Below, piece after piece: positions 24,038 through 30,949 of a stretch of DNA of 64,000 nt. How positions within the stretch are numbered: the stretch's first letter is position 1; the number at the start of each line of letters is the position of its first letter. The stretch comes from Mucilaginibacter pineti. Its GTDB lineage: Bacteria > Bacteroidota > Bacteroidia > Sphingobacteriales > Sphingobacteriaceae. The stretch spans positions 1 through 64,000 of the forward strand of contig NZ_FNAI01000010.1 in assembly GCF_900101875.1 (NCBI RefSeq), given 5' to 3'. The position numbers and the translations under genes were made by a program. The notes beneath the pieces were generated by a model that was not told where the DNA came from, did not search any database, and saw only the letters and a list, made by a program, of their open reading frames with translations.

Positions 24038-25321
24038 TCAGCGGAGATTGGTTCTTGCTTTCTTCTTTCGGCGGCGTTTCATGCCTAAAATGGCATCATC
24101 ATCAACGTCTGAAGCCAGGCTGATACCTGGAATAGGCACCCGTTGCCGTGTCTGTTGTGCATCGCGGAAGTGATAGGTTAATGATGACTGTTGTTTTTCG
24201 TTCAAAAGCTCAGCCGTATTGATAAATACACCGGTTGCCGGATCATGCAGGGTAAAGCCATCTTCGTTTTTAATGATGACCAAACCCTGGTGCTGTAAGC
24301 CCTGCGTCAGATCAGGGTAATTATACATCGCCGCTTTTAAAAGCGCGCCGTAATAGTGCATTTGCTGATTGTTGTTTTCATAACGAACCTTTGGCTTTTC
24401 TTTATCCGGGGCTTCAACCGCGCTGATATGTAATAACTCTTTTAAAGGCATGATCTCACCGCCTTTAAAAACATTTTTACCGGAATGATCGATCACGGTA
24501 TAACCATAAGGCTCCTTGTCGCCGGAAGCGTGAAAGACCAGTTCAACGCCGAACCTGACTTTCATGATAGCCGCAAATTCTGACTGGTAACCCTTGCGCC
24601 CTTTCTCTAAGTTAGTATCGTGAATGGCCGCATATTTATGGAACCAGGCTTTGAACTGGTTGAGCCTTTGCTGATCAAGGTCTTTGTTTAAGCGCTCAAT
24701 GATCAAACTCCGGTCAATCGTTTCCTGTAAATGGCCGAATTTGATCACTTCGTACTGTCCATCCCGTTCCCGCAATACATAACCTTTGCTCTCCAGGATC
24801 ATACGGAACTGTGCTTCGGTTGCAAAACGAAAAGCCAGCGCTTTTTCAATATCGGCTTTGGCATCATGTTTTGGATCGATACCCATGATGCGGTTGAGTA
24901 CTTCAATCGCCCGGTTCTTTTCAAAGCGGTCGCTGATCTTTTTGCCTGTCCGGTCGATCCGCGCGGTCACCAAATGAATGTGATTATTGGCGGTGTCCAT
25001 ATGAAAGATGATCAGGTAGGGTTGTTTTTCATAACCCATCTGCGCCAGCCATTCCTCCCCAATCGCGGTTAATTCGTACTTGTCATACGTGCGGCCTTCG
25101 GCAGAGATCACCACATGAAACTGCGGCCTTTTGACATGCTTGTTCGTTGCCGAAACCATCGCCAAATGATTTTTGTAATCTTCGGGCCGGACGGTAGAAA
25201 GCCCCTGTAAAGCGCCAAAATTCGCTACTGTCATCAATTCTCCTTTTCCTTCGTCCACCTTATCGGTATTATAGCTGACGGCCGGAAACCCATCAGCGGG
25301 CGGCAGGATATGAACGATCAT
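24038..25321 (-). CDS. mobB: Relaxase / mobilisation nuclease (MobB type)
   Basis: The 427-residue protein is a relaxase that should nick oriT and remain linked to the transferred strand. The N-terminal catalytic domain shows YNTDKVDEGKGEL (Tyr17, candidate nucleophile), QFHVVIS (His69) and the metal-binding NNHIHLVTARID (His114 and His116), the three relaxase motifs. The C-terminal half has no recognised domain. It lies 137 bases downstream of mobA, the gap being filled by a degenerate repeat array. Confidence 0.88.
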   Translation of the reverse strand: MIVHILPPADGFPAVSYNTDKVDEGKGELMTVANFGALQGLSTVRPEDYKNHLAMVSATNKHVKRPQFHVVISAEGRTYDKYELTAIGEEWLAQMGYEKQPYLIIFHMDTANNHIHLVTARIDRTGKKISDRFEKNRAIEVLNRIMGIDPKHDAKADIEKALAFRFATEAQFRMILESKGYVLRERDGQYEVIKFGHLQETIDRSLIIERLNKDLDQQRLNQFKAWFHKYAAIHDTNLEKGRKGYQSEFAAIMKVRFGVELVFHASGDKEPYGYTVIDHSGKNVFKGGEIMPLKELLHISAVEAPDKEKPKVRYENNNQQMHYYGALLKAAMYNYPDLTQGLQHQGLVIIKNEDGFTLHDPATGVFINTAELLNEKQQSSLTYHFRDAQQTRQRVPIPGISLASDVDDDAILGMKRRRKKKARTNLR

Positions 25322-25458
25322 AATTTGTTCGGTCTAAACTTGTACGCACCAAACTTGTTTGCTGAGCGCTTGTACGGTATAAACAAGTGCGGCCTGAACT
25401 AATTCGCAATGAAATTGTGCGCAGCAAACTTGTTCGCTGGGAACAAATTCGCCCTGAA
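25322..25458. repeat. Degenerate ~15-bp tandem repeat array between mobA and mobB
   Basis: Read on the minus strand, the entire 137-base gap consists of about nine units of 13-17 bases that begin GCG or GC and centre on AACAAGTTT, for example GCGAACAAGTTTGCT, GCAAACAAGTTTGGT and GCGTACAAGTTTAGACC. Some units carry the core inverted. The array starts right at the mobA stop and ends at the relaxase start codon. It could be a protein-binding iteron region for autoregulation or relaxosome assembly. Confidence 0.65.
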
Positions 25459-25869
25459 CTAAGCGCCTGCCATCCTGAACACCCTGCGCAAACTGGCGTC
25501 TAAGGCCTGCTGGTTTTTGAGATATTGCGTAAACAAAATGTTAAACCGTTCAATGACCACTGGTGAGGGAATTCCGCGCTTTCTTAAAATGTTCGCGTAT
25601 TTGGCCAGCTGGTTAATATTATTGCCGCAGCGTCCCATTTCCGCGCCGACCTCATCCAGTAAAACAATCAGTTCTTTGGCATTCACCATCAGCAAACCGG
25701 CATCGTTTAACAGCCGGTGCCTGATCAATTCAGTTTTGTTAAGCCCCAGGGTTTTTTCCATTTCGCAGATAATCTCATATTCATCCTCGGTAAAGCGGGC
25801 GTCTATCTTTTTAGTTTTTTTCTCGGCCTGTTTTTGCGGCCTGCCCTTTGTCCTTCCTCTACCATTCAT
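25459..25869 (-). CDS. mobA: Mobilisation accessory protein MobA (MobC-family, RHH)
   Basis: The 136-residue basic protein has a Lys/Arg-rich start, a ribbon-helix-helix-like segment (KIDARFTEDEYEIICEMEKTLGLNKTELIRHRLL, about residues 21-54) and the MobC-family signature GRCGNNINQLAKYAN (about 84-98). Such proteins bind oriT and help the relaxase. The gene lies between the candidate oriT and the relaxase gene, the usual order. Confidence 0.85.
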   Translation of the reverse strand: MNGRGRTKGRPQKQAEKKTKKIDARFTEDEYEIICEMEKTLGLNKTELIRHRLLNDAGLLMVNAKELIVLLDEVGAEMGRCGNNINQLAKYANILRKRGIPSPVVIERFNILFTQYLKNQQALDASLRRVFRMAGA

Positions 25870-25870
25870 C

Positions 25871-26003
25871 AGAGTAAACGAGTTGCGAGTTTACGATACT
25901 CCCCGGTCTTCGCGTAGGTACGGAGCGAAGTCCGGGGCAAGATTGTGAGGGGCTGACAAAAAATGAGCGGAGCGATTTTTTGTCGGACACGAACACATCT
26001 TGC
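25871..26003. other. Candidate origin of transfer (nested inverted repeats)
   Basis: The 168-base gap before mobA holds four inverted repeats: GTAAAC/GTTTAC (25874-25879/25889-25894), CCCCGGTCTTCGC with GCGAAGTCCGGGG (25901-25913/25925-25937, 12 of 13 pairs), GACAAAAAAT/ATTTTTTGTC (25955-25964/25975-25984) and an outer pair CAAGATTGTG/CACATCTTG (25938-25947/25994-26002, one bulge) enclosing the third. No gene fits here. Position next to mobA and dense symmetry are as expected of oriT; the nic site is not identified. Confidence 0.55.
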
Positions 26004-26037
26004 AAGGGAAAAAACCAAAAGGGAACTTGTTCGCTTT

Positions 26038-26949
26038 TCAGCGTCCCAACTGCAAATTAACCCGCTCCGCAACGATCAGATCATTGTAATCGTTGTAGCC
26101 TGCATATATACCGGCCCGGTCAATACTGTGTGGTAAAGCGGCTTTAAAGTCAAGTGTGGCCTGCCGTCCCGACGGGTCGTTGTCAAAATAAAGCGACACC
26201 TCCCGGAAATCCTGTGCCCTGGTAATCCCTGTCTGAAGCAAGGAAAGCGAATTCAATACGAGTACGCTGTCCGGTGCAAACGGGTATTCTGTAAGCCAGC
26301 TCAGGTAGTTAAAAAAACCTTCGAAAACGGCGAGCCGCTTTTCGGAGTTCGGGATGAAGCTGATCGCCTTATGGCCGAGACAACCCTTGAAATGCAAATT
26401 ACGGATTTCCCAGGCACCCTGCTCATTTTGCCAGCCTGCCGCAAAGAAATTGCTACGTTTCTTGTCATCATCTTCTACATAATAATAGATTTCTTTGAGG
26501 CGACCATCAGCGACGGTGTTAACGCCGCGGCTTTCCAAGTAATTCAAAATCGCGGCGTTGTTACCCAAATCTTTGATGTCAAGGATCTCATAATTGGGTT
26601 CTTTTTCTACCCTCGGTTGCCGCCTATAATTAAATGGAGGACTAATACCCGGAACGATACCGCTGCAAGTACTTACAATCTTTTCCAATACTTCATAAAA
26701 GGGAACCCCCGGCCAGTAAAGCAAGCCAAAATCAATAATATTTCCACCTTTACCTTCGCCGAAATCAAACCAAGTACCCTTTTTATCGTTGACTGAGAAC
26801 GATGGCGTGGTATCTGAATCACGCAGCATACTCAAATAAAGCTGTTCATTGCGAACCCGTTTTACCGGTTCATAGCCAAGGCGTGCCAGGAGATCTGCAA
26901 GTGAATGGTTTTCCTTAACCTCGCTGGCTTTTAAGCGTTGATTTTCCAT
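26038..26949 (-). CDS. Toprim-domain DNA primase of mobile element
   Basis: The protein (303 residues from the ATG at 26949) resembles the mobile-element primases of Bacteroidetes. The N-terminal part (about 10-80; LADLLARLGYEP, DTTPSFSVNDKKGTWFDFGEGKGGNIIDF) is a zinc-finger-primase-like domain lacking the cysteines of CHC2. The C-terminal toprim domain shows VFEGFFNYLSWL and YFDNDPSGRQATLDF. It probably primes complementary-strand synthesis after transfer. An ATG four codons upstream (26961) lies within the T-tract region of the leader hairpin, so the inner ATG is preferred. Confidence 0.8.
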   Translation of the reverse strand: MENQRLKASEVKENHSLADLLARLGYEPVKRVRNEQLYLSMLRDSDTTPSFSVNDKKGTWFDFGEGKGGNIIDFGLLYWPGVPFYEVLEKIVSTCSGIVPGISPPFNYRRQPRVEKEPNYEILDIKDLGNNAAILNYLESRGVNTVADGRLKEIYYYVEDDDKKRSNFFAAGWQNEQGAWEIRNLHFKGCLGHKAISFIPNSEKRLAVFEGFFNYLSWLTEYPFAPDSVLVLNSLSLLQTGITRAQDFREVSLYFDNDPSGRQATLDFKAALPHSIDRAGIYAGYNDYNDLIVAERVNLQLGR

Positions 26950-26961
26950 AATTTCGGGCAT

Positions 26962-26986
26962 AAAAAAAGGGGCGCATGGCCCCTTT
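26962..26986 (-). terminator. Leader hairpin with T7 upstream of the primase
   Basis: On the minus strand an 8-bp stem (AAAGGGGC/GCCCCTTT, loop CATGC) runs into seven T residues that end 12 bases before the chosen primase ATG. The stem is symmetrical and could also work on the other strand. Confidence 0.65.
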
Positions 26987-27085
26987 AATAATTATATATA
27001 ATATATGATGTTCGGAACTACTCACGTCGTATTCTACAATACGGCCTCCCGGCTGCCTATGCGCGTTCGCTTTATTGATATGATC

Positions 27086-27293
27086 TCAGCTTCGCATAAT
27101 TTCCATTTCTGCAATGGATAATGCTTCATTCCCCGATGTCAAAGACCGTGAGATCAGGATGAACTTGTTCTTGCCTGATCGACGGTACAAAGGTTCGGAG
27201 ACGGCCAATTTTTGATGGGTTCCTTTGAGGGTGGCACCCTTAAATAAATTATATGCTATTGATTTACTGCCTTTTATGAATTTGACTGGTCAT
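27086..27293 (-). pseudogene. Possible frameshifted small gene remnant
   Basis: An ATG at 27293 opens a nine-codon frame (MTSQIHKRQ, stop). In the +1 frame the reading stays open for about 60 further codons with protein-like content (KSIAYNLFKGATLKGTHQK, then YRRSGKNKFILISRSLTSGN) down to a TGA at 27086. It could be a decayed gene or an unusual frameshift. No family is recognised. Confidence 0.25.
27228..27240. repeat. Short perfect palindrome
   Basis: AGGGTG and CACCCT flank a single G. Such a site could bind a dimeric protein or mark a recombination site. There is no supporting context. Confidence 0.3.
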
Positions 27294-27312
27294 TTTTATA
27301 GACGCTGTGCCA

Positions 27313-28242
27313 TTACGGACTTAATAGCCAGTCTTCGATCTGTTTAACGGTATCGCCATAAAATACCCGGTAGGTTTGTTCGGTGACATATCCAATATGC
27401 GGCGTCGCTAAAACATTACGGAGCGTACGCAACGGATGCTCAGTCCCCAAAGGCTCCGTACCATATACATCAAGCGCCGCGCCCGCGATCTCGTTGTTTT
27501 GCAGCGCGGCTATTAACGCCGCCTCGTCGACCAAAGACCCGCGGGACGTATTGATCAAATAAGCTAAAGGCTTCATCAAAGCCAGCTCCGCAGCACCGAT
27601 GACACCTCCGGAACGGTCACTGAGTACCAAATGAACAGTGACAAAGTCGGACCATTGCAGCAGGCTTTGTTTGGAAACCAACACCGCGCCGTGTTCTGCG
27701 GCTTTTTCGGTGGTAAGGTTCTCGCTCCAGGCGATGATCTTCATATCGAAAGCTTTGGCATAGGCGGCGATCTTTTGGCCCACACGGCCCAGGCCGATGA
27801 TGCCGATGGTCTTGCCTTTGAGGTCGGCACCGATGGTGGTTTGCCAGCTGCCGGTTTTAAAGTTATGACTTTCTGTAACGATGTTCCTGGCCATCGCCAT
27901 GATAAGCGCCCAGGTCATTTCCGGCGCGCCGCTTTCGACATAATCCGTAAACCGCAATTCAATTCCCAGTTCCTCGCAGGCTATGGTGTCAATGGCGGCG
28001 TTGCGTTTACCGGTAGAAACGATCAATTTGAGATTAGGTAGCTGGCTCAATATAAATCGCGTGAGCGGTGTGCGCTCGCGCATGGCGCAAACGATGGTAA
28101 ACGGGTATAAACGGTTAATCACATCAGCTTCATCGGATAGGTGATCGGTAAATACAGTGACTTCGGCTTTCGATTGAATAGTTGACCAATCAGCATAGGT
28201 AAAAGCAACTTGTTGATAGTCGTCCAGTACAGCTATTTTCAT
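27313..28242 (-). CDS. D-2-hydroxyacid dehydrogenase family protein
   Basis: The 309-residue protein has the two-domain fold of NAD-dependent D-2-hydroxyacid dehydrogenases. The Rossmann motif GIIGLGRVGQKI lies near residues 147-158. The catalytic Arg is in INTSRGSLVDEAAL, Glu in ALDVYGTEPL and His in ATPHIGYVT. The substrate cannot be deduced. It is transcribed away from the ilv-type leader and looks like a core metabolic gene rather than part of the conjugative element. Confidence 0.88.
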   Translation of the reverse strand: MKIAVLDDYQQVAFTYADWSTIQSKAEVTVFTDHLSDEADVINRLYPFTIVCAMRERTPLTRFILSQLPNLKLIVSTGKRNAAIDTIACEELGIELRFTDYVESGAPEMTWALIMAMARNIVTESHNFKTGSWQTTIGADLKGKTIGIIGLGRVGQKIAAYAKAFDMKIIAWSENLTTEKAAEHGAVLVSKQSLLQWSDFVTVHLVLSDRSGGVIGAAELALMKPLAYLINTSRGSLVDEAALIAALQNNEIAGAALDVYGTEPLGTEHPLRTLRNVLATPHIGYVTEQTYRVFYGDTVKQIEDWLLSP

Positions 28243-28267
28243 GCAGGTAAAAATGTAAATTTATTTC

Positions 28268-28296
28268 TTGCAAAACCCACCACCGCTGTAATTTCT
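28268..28296 (+). promoter_or_regulatory. Weak candidate promoter for the leader peptide/ilvN-like unit
   Basis: TTG at 28268-28270 and TAATTTCT at 28289-28296 (against TAnnTTTG) are separated by 18 bases, close to Bacteroidetes spacing. Transcription would begin near 28303, about 35 bases before the leader-peptide ATG. Confidence 0.3.
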
Positions 28297-28336
28297 GCAT
28301 CAAACAAGTATTACGAAAGAATATCGAAATTTTCAG

Positions 28337-28462
28337 ATGAATTCCTATATTGCGGACGAACAAACCCCACAAATGGATCAACGTATAAATTTTAATCATA
28401 CTGCCGCGCAACTTATTGCCGTGATTATTATTGTGGTCCTGCTGATTCCAGCCGGGGGGTAA
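28337..28462 (+). CDS. Branched-chain amino acid leader peptide (attenuator)
   Basis: A 41-codon frame ends in LIAVIIIVVLLIPAGG: eleven of twelve consecutive residues from Leu26 are Ile, Val or Leu (the exception is Ala28), followed by Pro-Ala-Gly-Gly and stop. This composition and the Pro after the run closely recall the ilvGMEDA and ilvBN leader peptides of enterobacteria. It lies upstream of a terminator and of an acetolactate synthase small-subunit-like gene, which is where an attenuation leader peptide belongs. A second in-frame ATG at 28373 would give 29 residues. The hydrophobic run could instead be a tail-anchor membrane segment, but gene context favours the leader reading. Confidence 0.72.
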   Translation: MNSYIADEQTPQMDQRINFNHTAAQLIAVIIIVVLLIPAGG

Positions 28463-28521
28463 TATTGTAAATAAATTTTACTCAATATATAGCCTCCCGG
28501 AAAAACCGGGAGGCTTTTTTT
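28452..28521 (+). promoter_or_regulatory. ilv-type transcription attenuator (antiterminator and terminator)
   Basis: The terminator is a perfect 10-bp stem, AGCCTCCCGG (28491-28500) with CCGGGAGGCT (28506-28515), loop AAAAA, followed by T7 (28515-28521). CCGGGGGG (28452-28459), the last codons of the leader peptide, can pair with CCTCCCGG (28493-28500) in the 5' arm with a single G-U, giving a mutually exclusive antiterminator. A ribosome at the leader stop would cover 28452-28459 and let the terminator form; a ribosome stalled on the Ile/Val/Leu codons would leave it free. Confidence 0.72.
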
Positions 28522-28531
28522 ATGCTGAAAA

Positions 28532-29035
28532 ATGAGAAAGCCAAACCCTAACGAAACCCCTTATGTGATCACCGTTTACGCGGATGACAAGAAAGGCCTC
28601 CTGGCCCAATTACTGATGCTGTTCAATCGCCGCGATATTCCGGTGCAATCCCTGAATGTTGCCCGAACTGATCTGAATGAAGTCGTAATGGTCACCATCG
28701 AAGTAGAAATGGTTGCCACTGAAATAAATCCAATCCTGCATAAACTGGAAAAGGTCATCGAAGTTTATAAGGCCAAAGCTTATTTGTCGGCAGATATGCC
28801 TTTGCCGAAAGTCGGGATCTATCGGGTGACCGCTGAACGCATGGATCCGGGGTTCTGGCTGTTGCTGCAAAAACATGGCGCGACCTTGAGCGGAATGGGT
28901 AAGTCATCTTTCCTGGTGCAGAAAACGGGTAGTGACCGCGACTTAACGGCCTTATATGAAGAATTGGAGGGCCCTCATTTACTGGCCTTCTGTAAAAGTA
29001 CATTAATGGCGCCGGAAACACTGGTGCCGCAATAA
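28532..29035 (+). CDS. Acetolactate synthase small (regulatory) subunit-like ACT protein
   Basis: The 167-residue protein matches the small-subunit family IlvN/IlvH. An ACT domain occupies about residues 10-80 (YVITVYADDKKGLLAQLLMLFNRRDIPVQSLNVAR), followed by the C-terminal regulatory half (LLLQKHGATLSGMGKSSFLVQKTG). The small subunit activates the catalytic subunit and mediates valine feedback inhibition in branched-chain amino acid synthesis. No catalytic subunit gene lies nearby, so it is an orphan here. The ATG starts 10 bases after the terminator T-tract. A nine-codon frame starting at 28522 overlaps it out of frame. Confidence 0.78.
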   Translation: MRKPNPNETPYVITVYADDKKGLLAQLLMLFNRRDIPVQSLNVARTDLNEVVMVTIEVEMVATEINPILHKLEKVIEVYKAKAYLSADMPLPKVGIYRVTAERMDPGFWLLLQKHGATLSGMGKSSFLVQKTGSDRDLTALYEELEGPHLLAFCKSTLMAPETLVPQ

Positions 29036-29050
29036 ATCTATATTTGCAAT

Positions 29051-29299
29051 ATGTCTGAAGACCAAATTAAATTAAACCTTACACTTAAGGCCATTGCTGA
29101 ACTTGTTAATATAGCGGCTGAAGATCCCTATATCCTGAATATTATCCGAAAAATGCCGGAAAAAGATATTCGATTTGTAATGGACTCCGTCATCGATAAA
29201 GACCTGGGCGCTTACTTAACTTGTTTCGAAGAATTAGATGAGTTCGAGTGGTGCCGCGTGATCTTGCTGGTGATGGAGGAGCGGCGTCAAGCTCAATAA
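29051..29299 (+). CDS. Small acidic hypothetical protein
   Basis: An 82-residue acidic helical protein (MSEDQIKLNLTLKAIAELVNIAAEDPYILNIIRK in the first half), 15 bases after the ACT-protein gene and probably co-transcribed. No domain recognised. Its last seven bases overlap the end of the convergent nuclease gene. Confidence 0.5.
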   Translation: MSEDQIKLNLTLKAIAELVNIAAEDPYILNIIRKMPEKDIRFVMDSVIDKDLGAYLTCFEELDEFEWCRVILLVMEERRQAQ

Positions 29300-30273
29300 G
29301 GCCTTTTGGTGTTGTCGTCAAAAAACATATAAATGCCCTTTGTTTCCTCGTCAAGGTTCTGGTAATAAGTTTCGACGAATGGCCGACCGGAATGGTTGAA
29401 CTTGCAATAAAAGTGCGGGCATGGATAATGCTCATCGCCATTGAGGTCGTACTGGACGATGTCTTCAAAAGCAACGACTTCAATTCTCGCTGTTTTGATC
29501 GTCATGGCTTCTTCAAGCGGCATTTCGCTCGTCCATTGGCCGTCCCTGAATAAGTAGATATTGACGATGCCGGTCACAAAGCCCAGCCCATTGTGGCTCA
29601 GCCTGCTGATCTCAGCGCCGAACCATTGCGGTTCTTCGTAGGTATTATAAACGTGCTGGGGATAGTGCTGGTCATCAACCGAGTGAATGATCATTTTGGA
29701 ATTTCGGGTTCGTTTGCCGGTATCAAAATTCAGCCAAAGGCCAAAGTCACGCTCGATCTTTTGCTTCATTTCGACCCGGTACTTGATCAGGTCTTCCCTC
29801 TGTGCAGCATAATGGGCAAAATTCGGGTAGTAGGTTTTAATGGTATTCTTGGTCTTGGCCAGCTTCTTTTGAATGGACTCCCAGCCCCAAAAGATAATGG
29901 TCGGCTGAAAACCTTTTTCCAGCCGTATGGCCTCGCAATATTCATCGAAATCAGGGTCTTCGCTGAGCGTAGTTACGATATACAGTGTATCATAACTAAG
30001 TGTCGGCTGATGCTCCATCAGCTTATTGATCGTATCTTCAACATCCGCGAAAAATTCCCGTTTGAGCAATGCGCGGTTCCTCGTCAGGTCTTTCAGTTTG
30101 CACTGGATGACCGACCGCTGATGATTGGAAAATATATCGATACCCTTTTGCTGATGCCCGTTCTTTCCGAATAATTTATAGGAAGGTATGTCCGTGTTTT
30201 CATTGAAAAGATCACAGATCAGGCTTTCAAATAATTTCGGATCGTTTAACGGCGGAAGCTGGTAGTCGGGCAT
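29293..30273 (-). CDS. PD-(D/E)XK (Mrr-like) restriction endonuclease-like protein
   Basis: The 326-residue protein has an N-terminal Mrr-type nuclease fold: LFESLICDLFN (Glu16), GIDIF (Asp46) and VIQCKLK (Gln57-Cys-Lys59) match the E...D...QxK active-site pattern. The rest, including a middle helical segment and a C-terminal aromatic-rich beta domain (residues 190-320), is not recognised and may be a sensor or target-recognition part. No methyltransferase is adjacent, so it may be a stand-alone, modification-dependent or abortive-infection nuclease. It opens a cluster of defence-like genes. Confidence 0.68.
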   Translation of the reverse strand: MPDYQLPPLNDPKLFESLICDLFNENTDIPSYKLFGKNGHQQKGIDIFSNHQRSVIQCKLKDLTRNRALLKREFFADVEDTINKLMEHQPTLSYDTLYIVTTLSEDPDFDEYCEAIRLEKGFQPTIIFWGWESIQKKLAKTKNTIKTYYPNFAHYAAQREDLIKYRVEMKQKIERDFGLWLNFDTGKRTRNSKMIIHSVDDQHYPQHVYNTYEEPQWFGAEISRLSHNGLGFVTGIVNIYLFRDGQWTSEMPLEEAMTIKTARIEVVAFEDIVQYDLNGDEHYPCPHFYCKFNHSGRPFVETYYQNLDEETKGIYMFFDDNTKRPY

Positions 30274-30293
30274 CTATACAATTATTTAACGAT

Positions 30294-30301
30294 CAAAGAT
30301 A
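30294..30301 (-). promoter_or_regulatory. -7 box TATCTTTG for the nuclease gene
   Basis: TATCTTTG fits TAnnTTTG and lies 20 bases before the nuclease ATG on the minus strand. No -33 element is clear. Confidence 0.45.
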
Positions 30302-30363
30302 AATTTTCCTTAACATTGATTTTTTATTTAAGTAACTTTATACAAGCTTACTAGCCCCGATTG

Positions 30364-30936
30364 ATGAAAGCCTACGATTTGTATACGGACCAGGAATTGC
30401 TCGAACTGCTGCGTTCGGGGGATAGTACTGCGTATACGGAGATCTACCACCGCTATAAGTTCATTTTGCACCAGCATGCCTGGAATAAGCTGCGGAATAA
30501 GGAGGAGGCGCAGGATATTCTACAAGAAGTTTTTACCAATCTTTGGCTGAAACGGGAGACGATCCATATCAGCAGCAATCTTTCGGGTTATTTGTACAGC
30601 GCGGTGCGTAACCGAATCCTCGATCATTTTTCGCATAATGATGTTAAGCTTAAATATATCAATAACCTGAAGCCGGATTTGGGTGAAGTGCCGACGGACC
30701 ACCGGGTACGGGAGAACCAGTTAAAAGCCATCATTGAAAAGGAGATCGCGGAACTACCACCACGGATGCGCGAAGTTTTTGAAATGAGCCGCAAGCAGCA
30801 CATGACCTACAAAGAGATTGCCGCAGAACTGGGGACTTCTGAAGAAACCGTCAAAAAACAAGTATCAGGTGCTTTAAAGGTATTACGTATCAAGCTGGGC
30901 ATTTTTATTTACTTGTTCATTTTACTGCATTACTAA
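30364..30936 (+). CDS. ECF RNA polymerase sigma factor (Bacteroidetes FecI-like)
   Basis: The 190-residue protein has sigma region 2 (about residues 10-80; YTEIYHRYKFILHQHAWNKLRNKEEAQDILQEVFTNLWLKRE) and region 4 (about 120-175; IAELPPRMREVFEMSRKQHMTYKEIAAELGTSEETVKKQ). The ATG at 30364 is preferred to the preceding TTG. It is a close paralogue of the sigma factor at 60190-60765. In that locus fecR follows after 66 bases; here the Septu-like ATPase follows after 13 bases and fecR only 5.5 kb on, so the original partner was probably displaced by an insertion. Confidence 0.88.
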   Translation: MKAYDLYTDQELLELLRSGDSTAYTEIYHRYKFILHQHAWNKLRNKEEAQDILQEVFTNLWLKRETIHISSNLSGYLYSAVRNRILDHFSHNDVKLKYINNLKPDLGEVPTDHRVRENQLKAIIEKEIAELPPRMREVFEMSRKQHMTYKEIAAELGTSEETVKKQVSGALKVLRIKLGIFIYLFILLHY

Positions 30937-30949
30937 CCTAGTACCTTAC

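Larger units (their letters stand above)
26987..27312. other. Gene-poor gap between primase and dehydrogenase
   Basis: About 325 bases hold no complete gene I can support. They contain an AT-rich start (26987-27008), an open frame without a normal start (27086-27293, minus) and a palindrome at 27228-27240. No tRNA gene or direct-repeat attachment site is visible, although the right edge of the conjugative element could lie here. Confidence 0.4.

Noticed and set aside
25322..25458. The repeat array as a CRISPR
   Set aside because: Units are 13-17 bases, adjacent and degenerate, with no unique spacers and no cas genes.
27228..27240. Palindrome as an attachment site of the conjugative element
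   Set aside because: No second copy was found near the left edge, and no integrase or tRNA gene is present to support it.
26987..27312. tRNA or other structured RNA in the largest gap
   Set aside because: No cloverleaf with a TTC-containing T-arm and acceptor pairing could be assembled.
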